This document shows, piece after piece, positions 25,851 to 34,706 of a stretch of 64,000 nucleotides of DNA. Made by a program: the position numbers and the translations under genes. Source of the stretch: Streptomyces sp. NBC_01549 (GTDB taxonomy: Bacteria > Actinomycetota > Actinomycetes > Streptomycetales > Streptomycetaceae); assembly GCF_026339955.1 (NCBI RefSeq), contig NZ_JAPEPW010000002.1, forward strand, positions 1,054,001-1,118,000, in the 5' to 3' direction. The notes under the pieces were generated by a model. The model was not told the DNA's origin and made no database searches. It worked only from the letters and a program-made list of their open reading frames with translations. Each line of letters begins with the position of its first letter. Position 1 is the first letter of the stretch.

Positions 25851-27019
25851 TGACAATCGGATGCCCATCCCGAACGGTCGTCTCCTTGACCGCCTTCTCC
25901 TGCTCCGCCCTCTGTGTGGCCGGAGTACTGGCCCTCGCGCCGAGTCCGGCCCTCGCCGGCCCTGGTACCGGCCTGCCGAGGGCGGCGGCCTCCCAGCCGC
26001 CCTACCTCCAGCGGGCCGGGACACAGGTACGAACACGGTCCGACGCCCCCGAGCTGCCGGACATCTCCGCACTGTCCTGGCTGGTGGCCGACGCACGCAC
26101 CGGCGAGGTGCTCGCCGCGCACGATGCGCACCGCAAGCTGCCGCCCGCCAGCACCCTCAAGACCCTGTTCGCGCTCACCGTGCTCCCGGCACTGCCCGGC
26201 GGCATCCAGCACACCGTCAAGGAGGAGGAACTCGAGGGCATCGGCGACGGCAGCAGCCTGGTGGGCGTGGCCCCGGGGCACACCTACCGCGTGTCCGACC
26301 TGTGGCGCGGCGTCTTCCTCAACTCCGGCAACGACGCCGTGCACGTACTGGCCGCGATGAACGGCGGATGGCAGCGGACGGCCGACCGGATGCAGGCCAA
26401 GGCCCGCTCGCTGGGCGCCCTCGACACCCACGTCAAGTCACCCGACGGCTATGACTCCCCCGGCCAGGTCTCGTCGGCGTACGACCTCGCGGTCTTCGGA
26501 CGGGCCGGCCTGCGCAACGCGGATTTCGCGCGCTACTGTTCCACCGCCCAGGCCTCCTTCCCCGGCGACGGCTACCCGTACGAGATCCAGAACACCAACC
26601 GGCTGCTGACCGGCGCCGACGGGGTGGAGCGCTATCCGGGCCTGATCGGCGTCAAGAACGGCTACACCACCAACGCGGGCAACACACTCGTCGCCGCCGC
26701 GCACCGGGGCGGACGCACCCTCCTCGTCACGGTGATGAATCCTCAGACGGGCGGCGGCACCACGGTGTACGAGGAGGCCCGCTCGCTGCTCGACTGGGGC
26801 TTCGCGGCAGCCGGGCACGTCGAACCCGTCGGATCGCTCGTCGACACCCGGCCCGACCCCGCGGCGGGCGCCTCGCCCGTACAGGCCAGGGCCGGGTCCG
26901 CGAACGGCGACGGCTCCGGATGGCCGGAGGCGGCCGGGGTCCTGGGCGCGGCGGGGCTCGGCGCGGGCGGAGTCGCCCTCGCCCTGCGTCTCAAGGGCGT
27001 GCGGATCACACGCGACTGA
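25850..27019 (+). CDS. D-alanyl-D-alanine carboxypeptidase (serine, low-molecular-weight PBP)
   Basis: A 389-residue extracytoplasmic enzyme that trims the terminal D-Ala of peptidoglycan stem peptides. A signal sequence (residues 1-36) is followed by the three PBP motifs: STLK (101-104), SGN (159-161), and KNG (269-271) in place of the usual KTG. A hydrophobic segment near residues 350-372 and a short basic tail suggest a C-terminal membrane anchor. The final 277 bp overlap the convergent mannosyltransferase reading frame. Confidence 0.9.
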   Translation: MTIGCPSRTVVSLTAFSCSALCVAGVLALAPSPALAGPGTGLPRAAASQPPYLQRAGTQVRTRSDAPELPDISALSWLVADARTGEVLAAHDAHRKLPPASTLKTLFALTVLPALPGGIQHTVKEEELEGIGDGSSLVGVAPGHTYRVSDLWRGVFLNSGNDAVHVLAAMNGGWQRTADRMQAKARSLGALDTHVKSPDGYDSPGQVSSAYDLAVFGRAGLRNADFARYCSTAQASFPGDGYPYEIQNTNRLLTGADGVERYPGLIGVKNGYTTNAGNTLVAAAHRGGRTLLVTVMNPQTGGGTTVYEEARSLLDWGFAAAGHVEPVGSLVDTRPDPAAGASPVQARAGSANGDGSGWPEAAGVLGAAGLGAGGVALALRLKGVRITRD

Positions 27020-28128
27020 CCGGCCGGCAGCCACAGCAGCAGCCCCAGCGTGATCCATGTGTACGTGTTGCTGCCGAGGAATCCGTCGAGGCCGGAGGAG
27101 TCGTCGAACCACAGCCACACCACACTGCTGCACAACACCACGTAGAGGGCCGCCGCGACCCACGCACGGTGCCGGTGCAGCAGTACGGCGAAGGACGGGA
27201 GCAGCCAGACGAGGTGGTGCACCCATGTGATCGGACTGAGGAGGCAGGCGGCGAGACCGGTGAGGGCGAACGCGGCCGTCCAGTCCTCGTCGGCCAGCGC
27301 CCGCGAGGTCCGCCGTGCCCACACGCACAGGACCAGCAGGGCGGCCGCCGCCCACACGGGCCGACTCGGTTCGTCCGGTGCGGCGAGCCGGGCCAGGACG
27401 CCCTGCAACGACTGGTTGGAGACATAGGCGAGACGTCCGATGCGGTTGGTGTCCCACAGCGCCTCGGACCAGTAGAAACGCGAGGCGTCGGGCGCCGCCC
27501 AGGCCGCGAGACCGGTGGCCGCCGCGGCGACGGCGGTCGCGACCCCGGCGGCGCGCCAGCGGCGGCCGAGCAGCAGCAGGCCGATGAAGAGCGCGGGGGT
27601 GAGCTTGATCGCGGCGGCCAGCCCGATGCCGACGCCCGCCCGGCGGCCCCGACCGGTGGACAGCAGCCAGGCGTCGCTCAGGACGAGGGCCAGCAGCAGG
27701 AGGTTGACCTGCCCGAAGCTGAAGGTGTCGCGGACCGGTTCGAGCAGGGCCAGCAGACAGGCCGCGAGGGCACAGCCGTACCAGCCGTAGCGGCGCAGCG
27801 CGGGCCCGACCAGGATCCACACCACGACGGCCAGTGCCGCGAGATTGAGCACCACGGAGACGGCGATCGCCGTGCGCAGCCCGACCAGCGCCATCGGCAG
27901 CATGGTGAGGGCCGCGAACGGCGGATAGGTGAATCCGTACGTGGTTCCCGGCACCCAGTAGTCGTAGACGCGGCCGCCGTGGTGGACCCAGGCGTCTACG
28001 GTGCCGTAGTAGACACGCAGGTCGAACCAGTCGCGCAGCAGCGGCACGGTCGCGGTGAACACGCCCACCGCGACGGCGAGTGAGAGCAGTCCGAGCAGGC
28101 GCCGGCCGTCGGTGTCCAGAGGTCTCAT
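26743..28128 (-). CDS. GT87-type (DUF2029) membrane mannosyltransferase
   Basis: A 461-residue polytopic membrane protein with about ten hydrophobic helices, an early acidic loop (LRDWFDLRVYYG), a YPPFAALTMLP motif, GQVNLLLLALVLSD and SPITWVHHLVWLLP. These are hallmarks of polyprenol-phosphomannose-dependent alpha-mannosyltransferases. The last 90 or so residues form a Pro/Ala/Ser-rich tail encoded antisense to the carboxypeptidase C-terminus. ATG 28128 overlaps the stop of the upstream mannosyltransferase (ATGA). Both probably act in extracytoplasmic mannan or glycolipid synthesis. Confidence 0.82.
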   Translation of the reverse strand: MRPLDTDGRRLLGLLSLAVAVGVFTATVPLLRDWFDLRVYYGTVDAWVHHGGRVYDYWVPGTTYGFTYPPFAALTMLPMALVGLRTAIAVSVVLNLAALAVVVWILVGPALRRYGWYGCALAACLLALLEPVRDTFSFGQVNLLLLALVLSDAWLLSTGRGRRAGVGIGLAAAIKLTPALFIGLLLLGRRWRAAGVATAVAAAATGLAAWAAPDASRFYWSEALWDTNRIGRLAYVSNQSLQGVLARLAAPDEPSRPVWAAAALLVLCVWARRTSRALADEDWTAAFALTGLAACLLSPITWVHHLVWLLPSFAVLLHRHRAWVAAALYVVLCSSVVWLWFDDSSGLDGFLGSNTYTWITLGLLLWLPAGQSRVIRTPLRRRARATPPAPSPAAPRTPAASGHPEPSPFADPALACTGEAPAAGSGRVSTSDPTGSTCPAAAKPQSSSERASSYTVVPPPV

Positions 28129-29537
28129 GCCGTCCGTCCCAGCACCGGCGGCGGCGCCGACGCCTCGGCCCGGGCGGCCTGACGTGCCTGCCAGAGCACG
28201 ACCAGGGCGAGCGCGCCGCCGGAGACGGCCAGCACCACCTGATCGACGTCCGGCGGGCCGCCGCTGGGCAGTACAGCGAGCGCGAGGACACCGCTGACGG
28301 CCGCGACCCGGTGGCGCACCGAACCGTTGGGCGCCGCGGCGGCGATGAGGAACAGGCCCCACAGGGCGTACCAGGGCCGGATCGCGGGACCGAACACGGC
28401 GACCGCGCCCAGGCTCAGGCCCAGCGCGTAGATGGGGCCAGGCCGCAGGCGCAGCCAGATGAACAGGACGACCAGGACGGTCACCACCAGCCCGGTCGCG
28501 TGCCAGACGGGCATCGCCAGCGGGGCGAGGCCGCTGCCGAGATCCTTGAGCAGGGCGCCGGTGGCGCGGCCGAGCACGCTGGTGGGCGACCAGTTCTGCG
28601 GGGAGACGGGGGTCTTCAGGGCCGCTATCCAGCCGTACCCCGTGCCCGTCACGGCGGTCACCACGGCCGTGGTGGCGAGCGCGACCCCGGTCGTGGTCAA
28701 GACCGTACGCAGTACTCCACGGCGCCCGCGCATCGCCACCACCGCCAGCAGGCCGAGCACGGCCGGCGCCTTGACCAGCGCGGCGAGGGTGACCAGGACG
28801 ACGCCCAGGAGGTGCCATCGGCCGCGCGCGGCGACCAGGCCGACGCCGAGCAGTCCGAGCATGATGGCGTCGTTGTGCGCACCTGCCACCAGGTGCAGCA
28901 GGACGAGCGGGTTGAGCGCGCCGAGCCACAGCGCGGCCGCCGGATCGGCACCACTGTGCCGGGCGAGGCGGGGCAGCGCCGCCGCCATCAGCCCGACGCC
29001 GAGCAGCGCGACCAGGCGCATGCCGAGCAGCCCGGCCGGTATCTCCCCGCGGGTGAGGCCGGACAGTGCGGAGACGACGGCGAGGAAGACGGGGCCGTAC
29101 GGCGTCGCGGTCTGCTGCCACACCGGCGCCACCTCGTCGGCGAGCGGGCCGCCGAGCTGCGCGGGCCCGTTGGCGTAGACGTCGATGTGCGCGTCGACCA
29201 TGGCGCCCTGCGCGAGATAGCTGTACACGTCCCGGCTGAACAGCGGTGGTGCGAGAAGCAGCGGCGCCGCCCACGCGGCGAGCACCAGTAGCAGTGCGCG
29301 CGGGGTCGGCGGCTGCGGGCCGCGTACGACCTTGCCGAGCAGCGCCCACGCGGCGATCAGCAGGACGACGCCGAAGTAGACCCCGACCACGCCTAGTACG
29401 GCACGCGCCGAGCCGGGGGCAAGGAAGTCCCGCGTGGGCAGGGCGCCGGCCGTCTCACCGCCGAGCGCGAGGAAGGCGGTACCGGTCAGGCCCAGGGCCT
29501 GACAGCGGTGGAGATCGAGGGGAGCCTTGGCCAACAC
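28125..29537 (-). CDS. Polyprenol-phosphomannose-dependent alpha-1,6-mannosyltransferase, MptA/MptB-like
   Basis: A 470-residue membrane protein with about 12 helices. The N-terminal extracytoplasmic loop motif PLFSRDVYSYLAQGAMVDA contains the catalytic-region acidic residues of the MptA/MptB family. ATPYGPVFLAVVS and NPLVLLHLVAGAHNDAIM are also typical. In mycobacteria MptA/B elongate lipomannan; in Streptomyces the product is less defined. The start is uncertain: TTG at 29537 or the adjacent GTG. It overlaps the downstream GT87 gene by four bases. Confidence 0.82.
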   Translation of the reverse strand: MLAKAPLDLHRCQALGLTGTAFLALGGETAGALPTRDFLAPGSARAVLGVVGVYFGVVLLIAAWALLGKVVRGPQPPTPRALLLVLAAWAAPLLLAPPLFSRDVYSYLAQGAMVDAHIDVYANGPAQLGGPLADEVAPVWQQTATPYGPVFLAVVSALSGLTRGEIPAGLLGMRLVALLGVGLMAAALPRLARHSGADPAAALWLGALNPLVLLHLVAGAHNDAIMLGLLGVGLVAARGRWHLLGVVLVTLAALVKAPAVLGLLAVVAMRGRRGVLRTVLTTTGVALATTAVVTAVTGTGYGWIAALKTPVSPQNWSPTSVLGRATGALLKDLGSGLAPLAMPVWHATGLVVTVLVVLFIWLRLRPGPIYALGLSLGAVAVFGPAIRPWYALWGLFLIAAAAPNGSVRHRVAAVSGVLALAVLPSGGPPDVDQVVLAVSGGALALVVLWQARQAARAEASAPPPVLGRTA

Positions 29538-29622
29538 TTGGCAAGCGTGTCAAGGGTGGGTGGCCGGAAAGCGACGGGGTGCCCTCCGGGCGGGGGATGC
29601 GGCGTTACCTCCGGGTGGTGGC

Positions 29623-30573
29623 TCAGAAGACCGAGACGCCCGTCAGTGTCGTGAAGCGGTCCAGGGCCGCCACTCCCGCCACCGAGTTGCCCCGCTCGTC
29701 CAGGCCGGGGCTCCAGACGCACAGGGTGCAGCGGCCGGGGACCACCGCGATGATGCCGCCGCCCACGCCGCTCTTGCCGGGGAGGCCGACGCGGTAGGCG
29801 AATTCGCCCGCCGCGTCGTACGTGCCACAGGTCAGCATGACCGCGTTGACCTGCTTGGCCTGGCTCTGGGTGAGCAGTCGGGAGCCGTCGGCGCGCAGGC
29901 CGTGCCGGGCGAGAAAGCTGGTGGCGAGGGCGAGGTCGGCGCAGGACGCCTCGATCGAGCACTGGCGGAAGTACTGCTCGAGGAGGGTCGGCACCGGGTT
30001 GTCGATGTTGCCGTACGAGGCCATGAAGTGGGCGAGGGCCGCGTTGCGGTCGCCGTGGGTGGCCTCGGAGGCGGCCACCTCCTTGTCGAAGGTGAGGCCG
30101 GCGTTGCCGCTCTCCGTTCGGAGGAAGGCCAGCAGGGTGCCGGCCGCGTCGCCGGTACGGGTCTGGAGCCGGTCGGTGACGACCAGGGCGCCCGCGTTGA
30201 TGAAGGGATTCCGCGGGATGCCGTTCTCGTACTCCAGCTGCACCAGCGAGTTGAAGGGGTTGCCGGAGGGCTCACGGCCGACGTGTTCCCACAACTCGTC
30301 GCCCTCCCGGGCCAGGTCGAGCGCGAGCGTGAAGACCTTGGTGATGGACTGCGTGGAGAACGGCTGCCGCCAGTCCCCCACGCCGTACACCGTGCCGTCG
30401 AGCTCGGCCACGGCCATGCCGAAACGCCGGGGGTCGCAGGCGGCCAGCGCCGGGATGTAGTCGGCGGGCCGCCCGCGGCCGGGTGTCTGCCCGATCTCGG
30501 TGGCGATGCGCTCCAGGACCGGCTGGAAGGTCGGGGACGACGGATACGGCGGATACGACGAAGACACAGCCAT
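29623..30573 (-). CDS. glsA: Glutaminase
   Basis: A 316-residue serine-dependent glutaminase (glutamine to glutamate and ammonia). Catalytic Ser-x-x-Lys lies in FSTQSITKV, and the family signatures EPSGNPFNSL, NPFINAGAL and GKSGVGGGI are all present. ATG 30573 is preferred over ATG 30582; neither has a strong ribosome site, although GGTGA lies just before 30573. It follows aspA by a short gap on the same strand, so it may be part of the asparagine/aspartate catabolic unit. Confidence 0.95.
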   Translation of the reverse strand: MAVSSSYPPYPSSPTFQPVLERIATEIGQTPGRGRPADYIPALAACDPRRFGMAVAELDGTVYGVGDWRQPFSTQSITKVFTLALDLAREGDELWEHVGREPSGNPFNSLVQLEYENGIPRNPFINAGALVVTDRLQTRTGDAAGTLLAFLRTESGNAGLTFDKEVAASEATHGDRNAALAHFMASYGNIDNPVPTLLEQYFRQCSIEASCADLALATSFLARHGLRADGSRLLTQSQAKQVNAVMLTCGTYDAAGEFAYRVGLPGKSGVGGGIIAVVPGRCTLCVWSPGLDERGNSVAGVAALDRFTTLTGVSVF

Positions 30574-30615
30574 GATCACCATTGTGCCGCCGGGCCGGTC
30601 CAGGTGCGCATCGGG

Positions 30616-32034
30616 TCACACCGCCTGCGGGGTGCCGCTGCCCGCGACCACCTCGGGCCGCAGCAGCGCCGCCAGCCGCTCGGGGGGCAACAGGCCCTTC
30701 TCCAGGACGAGTTCGGCGACACCGCGCCCGGTGGCGAGGGCCTCCTTGGCGATGTCGGTGGCGGCCGTGTATCCGATGTACGGGTTCAGGGCGGTCACCA
30801 GGCCGATGGAGTTCTCGACCGCGGCGCGCAGCACCTCCGTGTTGGCGGTGATCCCGGTGACACAGCGCTCGGCGAGGGTCAGGCAGGCGGCGCGCAGGTG
30901 GGTGATGCTCTCGGACAGGGAGTGCAGGATGATCGGCTCGAAGGCGTTGAGCTGGAGCTGCCCCGCTTCCGCGGCCATGGTGATGGTGACGTCGTTGCCG
31001 ATCACCTCGAAGGCGACCTGGTTGACGACCTCGGGAATCACCGGGTTGACCTTGCCGGGCATGATGCTCGAACCGGCCTGTACGGGCGGCAGGTTGATCT
31101 CGCCCAGGCCCGCGCGCGGCCCGGAGGACAGCAGCCGCAGGTCGTTGCAGCTCTTCGACAGCTTCACGGCGATCCGCTTGAGCACGCCGGACATCTGGAC
31201 GAAGGCGCCGCAGTCCTGGGTGGCCTCGACCAGGTTGGCGGCGGTGACCAGGGGCAGTCCGGTGATCGCGGCGAGGTGGCGGCGGGCGGATTCCGCGTAT
31301 CCGGCGGGGGCGTTGAGACCGGTGCCGATGGCCGTGGCGCCGAGGTTGATCTCGTGGATCAGCTCGACGGCCTCGGCGAGCCGGGTGCGGTCCTCGTCGA
31401 GCATCACCGCGTACGCCGAGAACTCCTGCCCGAGCGTCATCGGCACCGCGTCCTGGAGCTGCGTACGCCCCATCTTCAGTACGTCACGGAACTCGAAGGC
31501 CTTGGCCGCGAACGCGTCCTGGAGCACGGCCATCGCCTTGAGCAGCTCGCGCACCGCGAAGACGGTGGCGACCTTGACGGCGGTGGGGTAGACGTCGTTG
31601 GTCGACTGGCCGAGGTTGACGTCCTCGTTGGGGTGCAGGTACCGGTACTCGCCCTTGGCCCGGCCGAGAAGCTCCAACGCCCGGTTGGCCACGACCTCGT
31701 TGGCGTTCATGTTCGTCGAGGTACCGGCGCCGCCCTGGATGACGTCGACCACGAACTGGTCGTGCAGCTTGCCGGCGCGGATCTCCCGGCAGGCCGCGAC
31801 GATGGCCATGGCCTTCTCCGGCTCGAGCAGGCCGAGTTCCTCGTTGGCACGGGCGGCGGCCTCCTTGACGGCGGCCAGGGCCTCTATCAGATGCGGGTAG
31901 GCGGAGATCGACGTTCCCGTGATGGGGAAGTTCTCGGTGGCGCGCAGGGAGTGGATGCCCCAGTACGCCTCGGCCGGGACGTCACGGTCCCCGAGCAGAT
32001 CGTGTTCACTGCGGTGTGCTACGGCGACGGTCAT
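30616..32034 (-). CDS. aspA: Aspartate ammonia-lyase
   Basis: A 472-residue member of the fumarase/aspartase superfamily. The signature GSSIMPGKVNPVIPE contains the catalytic serine loop. Other matches are the N-terminal EHDLLGDRDVPAEAYWG, GAGTSTNMNANEV and NLGQSTNDVYP segments. It converts aspartate to fumarate and ammonia. Placed between asparaginase and glutaminase, it completes a route from asparagine to fumarate. The distance to the asparaginase gene is about 207 bp, which allows a separate promoter. Confidence 0.96.
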   Translation of the reverse strand: MTVAVAHRSEHDLLGDRDVPAEAYWGIHSLRATENFPITGTSISAYPHLIEALAAVKEAAARANEELGLLEPEKAMAIVAACREIRAGKLHDQFVVDVIQGGAGTSTNMNANEVVANRALELLGRAKGEYRYLHPNEDVNLGQSTNDVYPTAVKVATVFAVRELLKAMAVLQDAFAAKAFEFRDVLKMGRTQLQDAVPMTLGQEFSAYAVMLDEDRTRLAEAVELIHEINLGATAIGTGLNAPAGYAESARRHLAAITGLPLVTAANLVEATQDCGAFVQMSGVLKRIAVKLSKSCNDLRLLSSGPRAGLGEINLPPVQAGSSIMPGKVNPVIPEVVNQVAFEVIGNDVTITMAAEAGQLQLNAFEPIILHSLSESITHLRAACLTLAERCVTGITANTEVLRAAVENSIGLVTALNPYIGYTAATDIAKEALATGRGVAELVLEKGLLPPERLAALLRPEVVAGSGTPQAV

Positions 32035-32161
32035 GACTGAGCGGTCCTCTTTCGGAGAGGTGAGGGTGGATTGAGTCAGGGGTACGAGCGGGCCGGTCAG
32101 GGGCGAGTCGCTGATCCAGCCCTGAGGCGCACGAACCTAAGGGGCGCGAGGCTGTCACAAC

Positions 32162-32216
32162 ATGCGGCTCCGCCGCGTGGGCGCGACCAGCCACAACGGA
32201 CCCGCACCGGCCACCG
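32162..32216. repeat. Streptomyces-type intergenic repeat
   Basis: The 207-bp gap between aspA and the asparaginase gene contains ATGCGGCTCCGCCGCGTGG followed by GCGCGACCAGCCACAACGG. I recognise this as a dispersed intergenic element in Streptomyces genomes. GCGGC-TCC-GCCGC forms a small hairpin. Its function is unknown; it may affect transcript ends. Confidence 0.5.
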
Positions 32217-32241
32217 CACCCCCACGACCGTGGTGGCGCGC

Positions 32242-33261
32242 TCAGCCTGAGAGCGGATCAAGCACCCGGGCCGGGCGAAGCCCGCCCACAACGGCATCGC
32301 CTCCGAGCAACGGCACGGAGCCGAACTCCGCGAGCAACGCCGGGGCGACCCCCGCGCGCACGAGCGCCGCCACGGCCACCGGCCCGCGCGCCCGGTCCGC
32401 ACCGTCGGCGATCTTCACGGCGACGGCCCGGCCGTCCGGCAGCGCCGCCATCTGGACGCCTTCGAAGCCGTCCTTCGTGAGCAGCCCCGGCACGGCCCTC
32501 ATCAGCGCCGCGACATCGCGGCCGGAGCCGGACGCCATCTCGGCGTGCTCACGCATCGCGTCGGCGACGCGCGCCTCGGGGGTGCCGGCCGGTGCGGTGG
32601 TGATCCGGGCGGCGGCGCGGGCGAGCCCGTGCAGCGAGACGGAGAAGAGGGGCGCCCCGCACCCGTCGACGGTGACCTGGGCGATCGCCTGCCCGGTGAG
32701 GTCCTCGACGATCTCCGCGATGGCCTGTTGGAGAGGGTGGGCCGGGTCGAGGTAGTCGTCGAGGGACCAGCCGTTGAGGCGGGCGGTCATCAGCATGGCG
32801 GCGTGTTTGCCGGAGCAGTTCTGCGCGAGCCGGGACGGCAGTCGCCCCTCACGGATCCAGGCGTCCCGCACGACCGGGTCGTACGGCAGGTCGGGCACAT
32901 TGCGCAGGTCGTCCTCGGTGACGCCGGCCAGTTCCAGGATCCGCCGGGTTCCGGCGAGGTGCCGTTCCTCGCCGGAGTGACTGGCCGCGGCGAGCGAGAG
33001 CAGCTCGCCCTCCAGCGGCAGTCCCGCCCGCAGCATCGCCACCGCCTGGACGGGCTTGAGCGCCGAGCGCGGGTAGAACGCGGCCTCGACGTCCCCGATC
33101 TGGAGGTCGACACCGCCGTCGGCGGCCAGCACGACCACCGAGCCGTAGTGGATGCCTTCGACGACTCCGCCGCGGACGAGCTGGGCGACGGGGGCGTGCA
33201 GGGGTTCGCGGATCACCGGGGCGGTGGCGATCGGAGCGGCGTACGTCATGCTCGTGCTCAC
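32242..33261 (-). CDS. Asparaginase (thermolabile, AnsA/L-asparaginase II family)
   Basis: A 339-residue protein of the asparaginase family described first in Rhizobium and common in actinobacteria; it is unrelated to the E. coli type. Motifs are SALKPVQAVAML, SHSGEERHL, NCSGKHAAML and VDGCGAPLF. It hydrolyses asparagine to aspartate. GTG 33261 overlaps the permease stop by four bases. Together with the permease and AspA it fits an asparagine-utilisation operon. Confidence 0.9.
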   Translation of the reverse strand: MSTSMTYAAPIATAPVIREPLHAPVAQLVRGGVVEGIHYGSVVVLAADGGVDLQIGDVEAAFYPRSALKPVQAVAMLRAGLPLEGELLSLAAASHSGEERHLAGTRRILELAGVTEDDLRNVPDLPYDPVVRDAWIREGRLPSRLAQNCSGKHAAMLMTARLNGWSLDDYLDPAHPLQQAIAEIVEDLTGQAIAQVTVDGCGAPLFSVSLHGLARAAARITTAPAGTPEARVADAMREHAEMASGSGRDVAALMRAVPGLLTKDGFEGVQMAALPDGRAVAVKIADGADRARGPVAVAALVRAGVAPALLAEFGSVPLLGGDAVVGGLRPARVLDPLSG

Positions 33262-34706
33262 GCGTCCGCTCCGTCACGGATGCCGGAGACCCGGCGGCGC
33301 ACCCCGTACCACCCGGCGACGAGCGCCACGGCGATCAGCGGCAGACACAGCACGGTGGTGCGCCCCGCGCCCCCGTCGGCGTACATCAGGACGAGGACGG
33401 AGACGAGGAAGCCGATCGTCACGATCTCGGTCCACGGGGAGCCGGGCAGCCGGTAACTCGGCCTGGTCAGCTCGCCGTTGCGGGTCTTCCGCCAGAACAG
33501 CACGTGACAGAGCATGATCATGCCCCAGGTGGCGAGAATGCCGATGGCGGCGAAGTTCAGGACGATCTCGAAGGCGTCGGCGGGGACCACGAAGTTGAGG
33601 CCGACGCCGAGGACGCAGATGCCGCTGGTGAGCAGGATGCCGCCGTACGGGACCTGGCTGCGGCTCATCACCCCGGTGAACTTCGGCGCGGAGCCCGACA
33701 TCGCCATCGAGCGCAGGATGCGGCCGGTGGAGTACAGGCCGGAGTTGAGGGACGACATGGCCGCGGTGAGCACGACCAGGTTCATCACGCCGCCCGCCGC
33801 CGGGATGCCTATGTTCGACAGGACGGTCACGAAGGGGCTCTGGCCCGCGCTGTACTTGTTCCAGGGCAGCAGCATCGACAGCAGGACGACCGAGCCGACG
33901 TAGAACAGGCCGACACGCCACATGATCGAGTTGATCGCCTTCGGCATGATCTTCTCGGGGTTCTCCGTCTCGCCCGCCGCGACGCCGACCAGTTCGACGG
34001 AGGCGTAGGCGAAGACGACACCCTGGATGATCAGCAGCATCGGCAGCAGGCCGTTGGGGAAGATTCCGCCGTTGTCGGTGATCAGCGTCGGGCCGGGGGT
34101 GCGGCCGTCGACGGGGTGCTGGGTGACCAGCAGGAAGATGCCGATGAGCATGAAGACGACGAGCGCGCTCACCTTGATGATCGCGAACCAGAACTCCAGT
34201 TCGCCGAACATGCGTACGGAAATCAGGTTCACCGTGAGGACGACGGCGAGCGCGATGAGCGCGATCACCCACTGCGGGATGTCGGAGAACATGCCCCAGT
34301 AGTGGGTGTAGACGGCCACGGCGGTGATGTCGGCGATACCGGTGGTGGCCCAGTTCAGGAAGTACATCCAGCCCGCGACGTACGCGCCCTTCTCCCCCAG
34401 GAACTCCCGGGCGTACGACACGAAGGCGCCGGAGGACGGCCGGTACAGGACGAGTTCGCCGAGCGCGCGCACGACGAGGAAGGCGAAGACGCCGCACACC
34501 GCGTACGCGACGAAGAGGGAGGGGCCGGCGTCGGCGAGGCGGCCGCCGGCGCCGAGGAAGAGGCCGGTGCCGATGGCGCCGCCGATGGCGATCATGTTGA
34601 CGTGCCGGTGCTTCAGCGACTTGCTGTAGCCGTGGTCTCCGGCGTCGACGTGCGCGGCCGGTTTGCCGGCCGATATGGCCTCGTCTTTGAGGGACTGCTC
34701 GCTCAC
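33258..34706 (-). CDS. Amino-acid permease (APC superfamily, probably asparagine)
   Basis: A 482-residue membrane protein with 12 predicted helices. The AAT-family first helix reads MIAIGGAIGTGLFLGAGG, and the next conserved block is ELVLYRPSSGAFVSYAREF. It sits between a FadR-type regulator (4-bp GTGA overlap) and an asparaginase (4-bp overlap), so asparagine or a related amino acid is the likely substrate. Substrate choice rests on the neighbours. Confidence 0.9.
   Translation of the reverse strand: MSEQSLKDEAISAGKPAAHVDAGDHGYSKSLKHRHVNMIAIGGAIGTGLFLGAGGRLADAGPSLFVAYAVCGVFAFLVVRALGELVLYRPSSGAFVSYAREFLGEKGAYVAGWMYFLNWATTGIADITAVAVYTHYWGMFSDIPQWVIALIALAVVLTVNLISVRMFGELEFWFAIIKVSALVVFMLIGIFLLVTQHPVDGRTPGPTLITDNGGIFPNGLLPMLLIIQGVVFAYASVELVGVAAGETENPEKIMPKAINSIMWRVGLFYVGSVVLLSMLLPWNKYSAGQSPFVTVLSNIGIPAAGGVMNLVVLTAAMSSLNSGLYSTGRILRSMAMSGSAPKFTGVMSRSQVPYGGILLTSGICVLGVGLNFVVPADAFEIVLNFAAIGILATWGMIMLCHVLFWRKTRNGELTRPSYRLPGSPWTEIVTIGFLVSVLVLMYADGGAGRTTVLCLPLIAVALVAGWYGVRRRVSGIRDGADA

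Noticed and set aside
26650..26670. KNG instead of KTG in the D,D-carboxypeptidase as a loss of function
   Set aside because: The substitution is, as far as I know, common in actinobacterial members of this family and the other two motifs are intact.
29527..32040. 837-codon open frame on the plus strand
   Set aside because: It lies fully antisense to glutaminase and aspartate ammonia-lyase, both clearly real; long antisense frames are expected at this GC content.
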